DNA from: Macrothele yani
Lineage: Eukaryota > Arthropoda > Arachnida > Araneae > Macrothelidae
Assembly (NCBI GenBank): GCA_039090855.1
Contig: CM077034.1
Span: 11,362,984 to 11,426,983 of the forward strand
Reading direction: 5' to 3'
DNA length: 64,000 bases
Shown: piece after piece, positions 11,200 through 22,000 of the stretch
Layout of the letters: every line of letters starts with the position of its first letter
Position numbering within the stretch: position 1 is the first letter of the stretch
Made by a program: the position numbers and the translations under genes
Notes under the pieces: generated by a model
What the model was told of the DNA's origin: nothing
The model's input: only the letters and a program-made list of their open reading frames with translations
Databases searched by the model: none

Positions 11200-12239
11200 G
11201 TGTAGAAACGTGCAGCACAACCTTTCGCGCCCTGATGACGGCGGTGATTCGTCTCGGCATGGACTCGACAAGACACCAGAAGCGTTGGGAAGCCATACGG
11301 ATCCATGACCCCTGAACAAACTCCCACAGTTCACGAAGATTTCATGGAGGGGGGTCAGTGACTCGAACATCTCTCTCGATGGCATCCCAGATGTGCTTGA
11401 TGGGATTGAGGTCAGGTGACCTTGCTGGCCAAGGAAGCGAGGTCACGTCGGTTGAGTGTTCATCCAACCATTCGGATACAATTCCGGAGCGATGACACGG
11501 TGCATTGTTTTGTTGCAGGATAAGTCCTCAGCGGGATGTTGAAGATGCACAAACGGGAGCAAATCGTCGTCCAGTATATCCCGGTAACGTTGACCTGTGA
11601 TGGACAATGTCACACGTACCAGGGGTCCCATTTCAGTCCACGTAAACAGTCCCCAGACGAGAATGCCACCCCCACCAGCTTGTAGAGTACCCTGCTGGCA
11701 AGAAGGATTCATTGCTTCATGTGGTTTGCGCCGTACTCGTATCCTGCCATCCGCATGTACCAACGTGAATCTCGACTCATCAGTCCAGGCAACATTTTCC
11801 GCATGTCTAGGGTCCAGTGGCGATGTTCCCGCGCCCATGCTAATCTTTGCACCCTGTGATGTGCGGTCAGCAGCGGTACCCTCGTGGGACGATGGCTCAT
11901 GTAACCCATAGGGAGGAGATGGTTCTGGATGGTGTGGCTGCCAACACGTTTTTCTGCACCAGTGTTAAATTGCCGAGTGATTTCTTGCACTGTGGCCCGT
12001 CTATCCGCTGTTACAGTGCGAGCTAGCCGACGATGACCCCGCTCATCCACACGCTGTTTTCCACGGCAGTTGGCCGTTGAGGGATGGTTTTACCGGATTC
12101 AACGTACTCTCAGTGCACCCGTGACAGTGGCTCGTGAAAATCCCAGTGCCTGCACGACTTCCGAGATGGAGTAATCCATTCGTTGAGCCCCGACAATTTG
12201 CTCCCGATCAAACGCGCTTAGATCCTTCATCTTACCCAT
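11200..12239 (-). pseudogene. Tc1 transposase, broken
   Basis: Reading on the minus strand from the ATG at 12239 (MGKMKDLSAFDREQIVGAQR), the HTH region has in-frame stops shortly after the start. It continues in another frame with VTADRRATVQEITRQFNTG, then the first catalytic block (WTDESRF), VWGLFTW, and after a frame change the SPDLNPI block with the third acidic position replaced (PIKHIWD where PIEHIWD is usual). The C-terminal end near 11212 keeps the usual LVESMPRRI signature. With several frameshifts and a changed catalytic residue it cannot be active. Confidence 0.85.
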
Positions 12240-12307
12240 ATTGCGTCCGACTCTTTCTTACCGATTCCTGTCGCTTCACTCCTTATATTGTCGGATCGTT
12301 GCATACG

Positions 12308-12524
12308 TTTTTTTTGGTTGGTGGTTTAATGACCACCGTGAGCAACTCAATGGGCTATAAGCAGTCGCCCGTCCCTAATTTAGGGTCACTGGTTCCAGGG
12401 AAGGGAGGGAGCCAGTGCCGTAAGACAAACACAACATCCATGCCTCACCGGGATTTGAACCCGGACCCCTTACGGACGAATGATCAGAGGCCAGCGCCTT
12501 AGACCACTGCGCCACCGGGGCGGC
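12308..12524 (-). mobile_element. tRNA-derived SINE inside Tc1 element A
   Basis: Full copy with T run 12308-12315, body, B box near 12448-12460 and complete head ending GGGGCGGC at 12524. The host element resumes on both sides. No clear target duplication is visible. Confidence 0.85.
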
Positions 12525-12610
12525 TGTTTCTGTTTACAGGGCCACCCACAGCGCCACATTTACATAACGCCAGCAGTCTCCAATTCAATTGCTCTTTAGT
12601 GTATATAATT

Positions 12611-12616
12611 TTTATT
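12611..12616 (-). terminator. Polyadenylation signal AATAAA of the RRM gene
   Basis: The plus strand reads TTTATT, AATAAA on the minus strand, 56 bp after the TAG stop at 12672-12674. It supports 12672 as the real end of the gene. The Tc1 at 11170-12601 begins only about 10 bp beyond the signal. Confidence 0.55.
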
Positions 12617-12671
12617 ACACAAAACTTTTTAAACATGACATGCATAACACAAAGAAATAAAAATGAAATGC

Positions 12672-13074
12672 CTACCTGGTTGGTGCTATAGATGTCGGAG
12701 GAGGTGATCTGCGTGAATATAAATAGTCAGCTCTTTCTGTGATAGGCCGTCTTTCGTACAAATCTTCACGTGGAGTGGGTGGAAGTGGACGACCGTATGG
12801 GTCACTTGGTCCTGGAGGTGGCTGCATGGACATTGGTCGGCGTGCAAACTCATCTCTGGGTGGAGCCATGCTTGGCATGCTTCTCTCGTATGGAGGAGGA
12901 TAAGGTCTCATCCTGTCGCGGCCAAAGCCAAAGGGACGATCATAGTACGAGTCACCCATGGGTCCTCCAAATGTTGGCGTGTCGTATCTTCGGATTCCGT
13001 TAGGGAAGGGTGCTCCGTACCCATCCCTGCCACCAAAGCCATTTCTTGGAGACATGCCACCACGACCTTTGCCA
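12672..13074 (-). CDS. RRM gene exon 5 (Gly/Arg/Pro-rich tail and stop)
   Basis: It begins one base into the split codon left by exon 4 (acceptor TTTCAATATAG) and reads [20 protein letters not shown] onwards for 133 residues. It is rich in R, G, P, Y, D and M, with [20 protein letters not shown] and [10 protein letters not shown]. The TAG stop overlaps a perfect-looking donor CAG|GTAGGC at 12674-12676, so splicing into a further exon cannot be ruled out. The AATAAA at 12611-12616 favours the stop. Confidence 0.88.
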
Positions 13075-16000
13075 CTATATTGAAAGAAGGCACAAACATC
13101 ACATTATCAAACAATATACTGTTGTACAAGATATAAATTCTACAAAAGTAGAAATATGTAAAACAAAGCAAGTTATGTACCGCAATTTTCACTGCATACT
13201 CTGTAGATTACTTGCATTAAAAAAATTATAAACTTAAGTTTTGCATGTAATTCACAACTTATAAATAAAAAAGAGCTTGTTTCACTTTGATTTCTAAAAA
13301 AAAAAAAAAAATCCATGGTGATTGTAAAAGAGGTAGTAAAACTGGAAAAGTACCAAAAATGCATTAATAGAAAAATGTAACATACACTGACAGACAATAA
13401 AATTTGCGCACCAAGAAGGAAGCATCGGATTGAACCAAAATTTTATGGGCGTAATGATACAGATGAATGATGGCAAAAAAACAGAGCTGCAGGACAATTA
13501 CAGAGGGATCTGTGCCATGCCGTTTGGTAATCTTCAACAGCAAGTCGCGCCACCTCGTGAGGCGCTACACGACGCAATACGGTCCAGCGTAGAGGCGAAC
13601 CGATGCCAGATGCAGTCTTGCGGCAGACTGGCCCACACGTGTTGGACGGTGTGCTCCAAATCCGGGATAGTTGGGAACAGCGGCAGCTGGCATTTCAACT
13701 GGTCCCACACATGCTCGATAGGGGACATGTCTGGGGAGCGGGCAGGCCACGAGAGGTTTCTGGGTGTGATGTGGGCAGTCCTGGGTAAACGGAGCCGTGT
13801 GGGCATTATCCTGTTGTTATAGCACGCCTGGAATTCTGACCAGGAATGGGAGCACATGGGGTCGTAGGATCTCATCCGTATACCGCTGGCCTGTCAATGA
13901 TCCACTTACCCACTACTAGAGCTTTTTTTTTTTTTTTTTTTTTGATTGGAGGTTTAACGACCACCGTGAGCAACTCAATGGGCTATAAGCAGTCGCCCGT
14001 CCCTAATTCCAGGGACGGGAGAGATCCATGCCTCATCATCTTTTCTATTTTTTTGATTGGAGGTTTAACGACCACCGTGAGCAACTCAACGGGCTATAAG
14101 CAGTCGCCCGTCCCTAATTTAGGGTCACTGATTCCAGGGACGGGAGAGATCCATGCCTCATCATCTTTTTTATTTTTTTGATTGGAGATTTAACGACCAC
14201 CGTGAGCAACTCAATGGGCTATAAGCAGTCGCCCGTCCCTAATTTAGGGTCACTGATTCCAGGGACGGGAGAGATCCATGCCTCATCATCTTTTTTATTT
14301 TTTTGATTGGAGGTTTAACGACCACCGTGAGCAACTCAATGGGCTATAAGCAGTCGCCCGTCCCTAATTTAGGGTCACTGATTCCAGGGACGGGAGAGAT
14401 CCATGCCTCATCATCTTTTTTATTTTTTTGATTGGAGGTTTAACGACCACCGTGAGCTACTCAATGGGCTATAAGCAGTCGCCCGTCCCTAATTTAGGGT
14501 CACTGGTTCCAGGGAAGGGAGAGAGCCAGTGCCGTAAGACAAACACAACATCCATGCCTGACCGGGATTCGAACCCGGACCCCCTTACGGACGAATGATC
14601 AGAGGCCAGCGCTACTAGAGCTGATCGGCTATCGTAGGCAATGGCTCCCCAGACTATAACGCTTGCAGTGGGGGAGGTGTGGCGCTCAATAGTGAGGTTG
14701 GGATTGTGCCGTTGACCTCCACACCCGGGCACGATCACCTGTCAACCAAAACGAAGCGGCACTCGTCGCTAAACACCACGTCACCAGTGTGCGACATTCC
14801 ACGTCGCTCTGGTCTGGCACCGCTGCACGCAGAGCCAGCAATGTTACGGTGTTAATGGCAGCACACGTAATTGGCGCTGGGATTGCAGATTCGCTTCCAC
14901 GGGGCATCGGGAAATGGTTCGTGGGCACACAGGAGCCGCTACATTTTGGCCCGGGTCCCCGTGGGATCTGTTCGTGCCTGGCTCACGATCCGTCAGATCG
15001 TTTTTACAGATGGTCCTCCTGGTCCATCCATAGCCGCTCCGCCGTGTGGCAGCGCTGCCGTCTGTTTACTGCTCCCAACACAGTTGGACGGTACGGTCAG
15101 AACGATCCACGTGGCGGGCAATATGGAGCGCCGACCGCCGTGCAGTTTTTAGCCTGTGATTGGGCCTCTCTCGAAGTTCGTAAGTTGCGTAAATCGACGT
15201 CTCTGGCGTCTACCCGGCATTTTTGTCACTCTGTACTCTTGCTTGTGCGGACCGGTGCTTTTCTCTTTCATGGGGCATCGACTACACGCCGGCGGTTGGT
15301 GCTTGCACAGGGTTCCCACTCAAAAGTAATAAAAATTCCCTGACTTTTCCAGGTTCTCCAGGTGGGTTTTAAAGTTTTCCAGAGTGGCATGTTGCAAAGA
15401 ATTGTTACATTTCATTCCATTCATTTTTCTCACCAAAGCACACACTTGTAAATTATTTACGTAATTTGTCTTTATAAAATTACCTGCTTTTCATTAATAA
15501 CAACTAACTGTGCACATTATTTTCTGTACCAAAGTTCCGTGAACTTTTGTGAATACTACCCACACGGAATTTGTAAATACATTCCCTTAGAAACAGGTCA
15601 TATATGTAAGAAAAAATCTGTCAGTTGAATAGTTTCAGTTTTTCTATAACACAATGCAGCTAAGTTTAATGATGGAATGGCTCTGTTCAAAGAAACATGT
15701 TTCAAGAGAACCAACAAAGGACTTTGATCCATGATTTGGTTGGTTCTCTTGTGAAGTGTTCTTCAAGCAGAAGCCATTGTGCCTAATTGTTCCATGTTAT
15801 AACAACTGCCTGCAGAAATTGAACAAATGCTTAATAACTGGCAATTTTAAAAATTCAATTTTGTAAATACATTCCCATAGAAACAGGTCATATGTAAGAA
15901 AAAATCTGTCAGTTGAATAGTTTCAGTTTCTCTATAACACAATGCAGCTAAGCTTAATGATGGAATGGTTCTGTTCAAAGAAACATGTTTCAAGAGAACC

Positions 16001-19000
16001 ATTATTCATTTGTTTGCTACGCTGGTTTCGTCATCCTTTAGGTACTGCATTGTGCCTCTGTAGTGTGAATTTCATGTCTCACAGGTGAGTTTTCGCGGAA
16101 TTACGCCAAAATCAGTAAAGTTGCTTAAGTTTTGCACCCTAGTGTATTTGGAAGGCTATAGTGAGAGAGAAAATTATTTAAAGAACTGCAGCATCTTAAA
16201 CTGCATGAAACAGAACCTCAATTAGTACTAATTAACTTGTAAAAACAGAACCCCAATTAGTACTAATTAACTTGTAAAAACAGAATGTGATTACCTTTTT
16301 ACATTGTAGAAAAGAAATGCTAAATGAACATTTAGCTTTACAAATTGCAGCTTCAATTTTATGAAGTGCATGAAAAACATCATTAATATCATAGGGCATC
16401 GAGCACTTTTTAGCACATTCTATACTGTTACCAGCATCACTAAAGCAGCAAACTTTCAGTTCTGCTTCATCTTCTTCAGAATCTGATGCATTTAGTCTAA
16501 TCTGTTCATTGAAAACATCATCAAGGGATTGCATTTTGGGTTAACGTTTAACATGAAAATGCTGGTTAACATAGTTTTGTGGTTTAAAAAATAAAAACAC
16601 ATTCACTAAATTGAAGAAATGTGTTTGTTAAATTGGGAAACAACAAGTATTAATTTCAATGTGATTTCGTCGGGACTATAAAAAATGTACATAAAATCAT
16701 GAAATCCGTTAAATTGCAGTCTGTTAGATAGGGGTTTGACTGTAACTGCACTGTAGTGACCATTTGGTGGGAGGAAAGTCTCGATCTTTCCTCCCACCAA
16801 ATGGTCATACTCAGCGTCAAACGGAATGGCGTGCAAGGAAAATTTACCATGCTGAAATCCCGACGACGATGGGGGGGGGCACTGCGTTCTGGTGCACAAT
16901 GGCGCAAAATTTGCCTTTTGTTACAAGACTTTTCATTTTGGTGTAGAATTCCCATTCGTGCACGAGGCACTGCACAAGCACAGTTGATGCGACGTTATAA
17001 AACAGTACTTCAACTTTCCAAGCCACTGTCTGTCTTGCTACCATCATGGGGCTCACTATCTTGGCGCTTGAAGAGAAGCGGATTGACAAAAAAAAACATG
17101 TCTCCGTTTGTTACAGACTACCGGAGCCAGTGTGGCAGCTCTGCAGTAAATAAGCAGTTTCCCAGTAATGCCATATTTATTCACGACTTTTTACAGAAGT
17201 ATCCTACTTTTACTTGGCCATAAGCTTTTTCTAAATCTATAAAGGCAACAAAAACTTTTACCAACAGATATTTTTCTATCATACATAATGCCAATACTCT
17301 AGTTAGTGCAGCCCTTACCAGGCATAAAACCACTCTGTACATCCCACACCTCATCTTATGTTAAGATCTAGTACGTTATTGACAATGAACATTTTAAATG
17401 CTTAACCGCGACGCTCAGAAGGCTGGTTGGTACCATCATACTAGTTCTTGCATTCAGTCTGAAATACCCAGTGGCAACCTATCTTCAGCAGAATATTCTT
17501 TTAAAGTAATGCACCAAATAATCACACAAAATCATTAACTTATAGAGAAATAAAAAAAAAAAAAGAGTCCGTTCACACCTTGCAAGTGCTCCTTTAGCTC
17601 GTCCTGGCGCACCTGGTTGAGGATGTAACTTGCTTTTGGAAGGCTATAGTGAGAGAGAAAATGATTTAAAGAACTGCAGATTTCAAAATCTTGAATTTTA
17701 AGTTACAGAAAAAGCAAACATTATTAGCGCTCATGTAACAGAGTTAAGAATAAACAGATCCAAAAACATTAAACATAAATTTGAAAGACCAGGAATTAAA
17801 TATCAGCACTACTACTCCTTTCTCGTGCAATGCATGGAAAATCTTGATGCCTCAAAGTATTCTGAAATAATTTTTGTCCTAATTACCCTGCGTTATGTTA
17901 ATTTCCAGGTTCAGCCGAAATTTATAACAACTACTACTGCAGGCTCAAAAATTCAGATGCAAACAATTTGTCCTTAGATGGGTTCCATTTCAACTCAGGC
18001 AGGGTCGTACCATCATGGTCTCAGATTTCTCTAAAAAAATTAAGGGGTGTTCCTTGACTAAAATAAGGAGACCCATATTTCTTCTTTCGGCAAGAAAAAT
18101 TTTCCCTTCGAGATACGACGGTTTCAAATCTTGCACCGTCAAACAAGCTCTCTAGAAAACGGTTAGTTTTCCTAACTTCAGCGAGTCATTGCAGCAGAGT
18201 TAAAAAAGATATCGTGTTCTTGTATTTTTTACATTGTGTATATAACATATAATAATATATGGTGCTAATATTTGCTACACATCGTATGATTAAAATTTTT
18301 AAAAATCGCAAACTGTGATTTTTTTAAAAAATTGAATTTTTAAGTTTTTTTGAACAGGTTCAAATGGAGTTTTTTCTGTAATCGTTTTTTTCGTTAAAGA
18401 CATACAAATGTGCACTTTCTTTGTAATTTTTTGTGTGTCTGTGAAACTGCTAGTTTCTGCAGCGTTAAAAACAGCCGATTTTGAAAAATCTCCAACTTTG
18501 CCAACGATTTTCTCAAAAAGCCCTTTTTTAAAATTCTGAAAATTAAATCCCTGTTTCATTATCAACAGGAGAATATCTGCGTAAATTTTCACGGACCTAA
18601 AAACGTCCGTTTCCGAGTTAGACACGTTTGAATTTCACTTGAAAACCTACGATTTCTCCGTGTTCTAAAGGCGCATATTTGGAAAAATCTCAGGCGCAAA
18701 GTATATATTCTCTTACCCGAATGAGAGCGTTGGATCCGTCCACCTGACCCTACCCTGGGCGATAACACGCCTAAAAAACGGTCTTGGAAAAAAAAAAATA
18801 ACAAATCTATATATATAGATTTGAATGTATGTCTGCTAAACAAATTTACAGTTTTCAATTTAAAACCACCAAACTTGGTATACTATCTCATGGTACCCTG
18901 TAGACGGTTTTTGGAAGGGGTCGGAGCCCGGGGTCAAGGGGCTCCACACAAAACTTCCATAAAATCTAGTTTTCAATTTAGAACCACCAAATTTGGAATA

Positions 19001-22000
19001 CTATAACATGGTACCCTAACTTAGACCGCAGACTGTTTTTGAAAGGGGTCAGAGCCCTTGGTCAAAGGGCCCCCACACAAAATTTCCGTAAAATATACTT
19101 GTAAACTATAGTGCCCTAACTGAGACCGTAGATGGTTTTTGGAAGGGGGTAGAGCCCTGGGTGGGTGGGAGCCCGTGGTCAAAGGGCCCCACGCAAAATT
19201 TCCGTAAAATCTAGTTTTCAATTTAGAACCATCAAATTTGGTATACTTTTTCTTGGCACCCTAACTTTGTAAAATATTTTACGAAAATTTTGTAGGGAAT
19301 GGGGGGCTTGACCCCGGGTTCCGACCCCTTCCCAAAACCGTCTAGTCAAAGTTAGGGTGCCAAGAAAAAGTATACCAAATTTGATGGTTCTAAATTGAAA
19401 ACTAGATTTTACGGAAATTTTGCGTGGGGCCCTTTGACCCGGGCTCCCCTCTTCGAAAAACCATCTACGGTCAAAGTTAGGGTACCATGAGATAGCATAC
19501 AAAGTTTGAAGTTCTAAATTGACATACATTCAATTCTCTATATATATAGATTTGTTATTTTTTTTTCCCAAGACCGTTTCTTAGGCATGTTATCGCTCTG
19601 GGTAGGGTGAGGTGGGCGGATCCAACACTCTCATTCGAGTAAGAGAAAACGTACTTTGCGCCTTAGATTTTTCCAAAATGGCGCCTTTAGAACACTGAGA
19701 AATCGTAGGTTTTCAAACCAAATTCAAACGCGTCTAACTCGGAAACGGGCGTTTTTAGGTCTGTGAAAATTTACACAGATATTCTCCTGTTGATAATAAA
19801 ACAGGGATTTAATTTTCAGAATTTAAAAAAAGGGCTTTTTTGAGAAAATCGTTGGCAAAGTTGGAGATTTTTCAAAATCGGCTGTTTTTAACGCTGCGGA
19901 AACTAGCAGTTTCACAGACACATAAAAAATTGTAAATAAAGTGCACATTTGTATGTCTTTAACAAAAAACGAGTATAGAAAAAAACTCCATTTGAACCAG
20001 TTAAAAAAAATCTTTAAAATTTCAATTTTTTTTTAAATCGAAGTTTACGATTTTTTTTAATTTTAATCATACGATGTGTAAAAAATATTAGCATCACTTA
20101 TTATTATACGTTATACACACAATGTAATAAAAAATACCAGAACAAAATATCTTTAATTCTGCTGCAATGACTCGCTGAAGTTAGGAAAAATAACCGTTTT
20201 TTAGAGAGCTTGTTTGACGGTGGAAGATTTGAAAACCTGTCTCAAAGGAAAAATTTTTTCTTGCCGAAAGAAAAGATATCGGTCTCCTTATTTTCATCAA
20301 GGAACACTCCCTTAATTTTTTTAGAGAAATCTGAGACCGTGATGGTACGACCCTGCCAGAGTTGAAATGGAATCCCTCTCTTGTTACCAGCCAACTAAGT
20401 TGAAACATTTTTGAAAGCTACCTAGCTTTGAGACACCTCACCAACACGTGAGGGAGGGAGGTGGGGTGGGGGTGTCAAAACTCTGCTGCTGGTCTCCCAT
20501 CGATCCAGAATTATCTTCTAAGGGAACAGAAGCCATGGGCAGTGCATGGTTTATCGTGGCCCAGGTGGAAATCACTAAGAACACAATCACCCCCCCCCCC
20601 CTCTTTAAAAAAATTGAAATTTATGAATATGTTTTAAATAGATAAAAATCTTTACACCATTATAAGTGCATAAGTTGTATATGTATTCTACTTGTAAAAT
20701 CAGTTGATTGAACAGGAAATATACTCAACTTACATTTTATGAATAAGCATGCACGCGTATGTGTTAATTGTTATTTATTTAGTAGATTAGACAATTGCCA
20801 TTACGTTTTGGAGAGGAGGTAAGCAGAGTTTCCGTAGCGACCAGCGCTATCAACCCAGCAGCGAGGTCAAGAGCATTGCACCTTCTCCCCCGTTCGCAGG
20901 ACAAAATTCTCCTGAGCGAATATTTTACTACTACGAAAAACTGAGGTTAACTTTAGCAACTATAACAAAATAGCAACTGCTCTCTTCTGACAGTAGCCTA
21001 CAATTAGCAACTCCCAGAAAAACTTGCGGTTGTTTAGCCATCGAAAATTAACTTACAGTACACGTGCCTGCACTCTTTTTCTTAAAAATTTTTCGCAACA
21101 GTTTTCTACTCTTTCATAGTCTTTTCTTATGCGATGTTTAAGTATATACGTAAACAAACAAACAACTGCTGCTGTCTTTCGCAACTCAACTTTGTTAGTG
21201 GAGCAGCAAGAATTTTCTTTATGTATTGGTTATCCCCCCCCCCCCCCGACAGTTTTATAGGCATGTCATCACTCGTGGAAGGGTGAGGTGGATGTATCCA
21301 ACCAGGGCCAGCTGACCCAATGCTCTCATTCCATCATTCGGGCAAAGAATATCTAACGCTTTGATTCGGGTAAGAGATAACGTACGTACTTTGTGCCTGA
21401 GATTTTTCCAAAATGGAGCCTTTAGAACACGGGAAATCGTAGGCTTTCAAACCAGAAAATTTACACAGATATTCTCCTGTTGATAATGAAACAGGGACTT
21501 AATTTTCAGAATTTTAAAAAATGGCCTTTTTGAGAAAATCGTTGGCAAAGTTAGAGATTTTTCAAAATCGGCTGTTTTTAACGCTGCCGAAACGCGGAAA
21601 CTAGCAGTTTCACAGACACACAAAAAATTACAAAGAAAGTGCACATTTGTATGTCTTTAACGAAAAAAACAAATATAGAAAAAACTCCATCCAAACCTGT
21701 TTAAAAAAAACTTAAAAAATTCAATTTTTTTTAAAAATCACAAAGTTTACGATTTTTTTAAATTTTAATCATACGATGTGTAGCAAATATTAGCACCATA
21801 TATTATTATATGTTATATACACAATGTAAAAAATACAGGAACACGATATCTTTTTTAACTCTTCTGCATTGACTGGCTGAAGTTAGGAAAAATAACTGTT
21901 TTCTAGAGAGCTTGTTTGACGGTGCAAGATTTGAAACCCTCTATCTCGAAGGGAAAATTTTTCTTGCCAAAAGAAAAAATATGGGTCTCCTTATTTTAGT

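Larger units (their letters stand above)
11170..12601 (-). mobile_element. Tc1-like transposon A with TA target duplication
   Basis: The ends are inverted repeats: CACTGAAGAGCAACTGAATT on the left and CACTAAAGAGCAATTGAATT read inward from the right. Each is flanked by TA (11168-11169 and 12602-12603). A SINE is inserted near the right end (12308-12524), so the element was about 1.2 kb before that. It lies a few bases downstream of the polyadenylation signal of the host gene. Confidence 0.9.
13385..15308 (-). mobile_element. Tc1-like transposon B, right end lost
   Basis: The left end is TA followed by CACTGACAGACAATAAAATT at 13385. No matching right end exists: the element stops where CAGGGTTCCC of a hAT-like sequence starts at about 15309. 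A SINE array is inserted inside it (13924-14611). Base composition is more GC-rich than the flanks. Confidence 0.8.

Noticed and set aside
13010..13231. Plus-strand ORFs opposite exon 5
   Set aside because: Shadows of the minus-strand RRM exon, which has splice sites, phase agreement and family-like sequence.
14789..15343. 184-codon plus-strand ORF
   Set aside because: It is antisense to a degraded Tc1 transposase and exists because of the GC-rich sequence; no domain.
13075..17578. Second RRM and zinc knuckle of a lark-type gene in intron 4
   Set aside because: I looked for YGFVH-type and CxxC...H motifs on the minus strand and found only transposon sequence.
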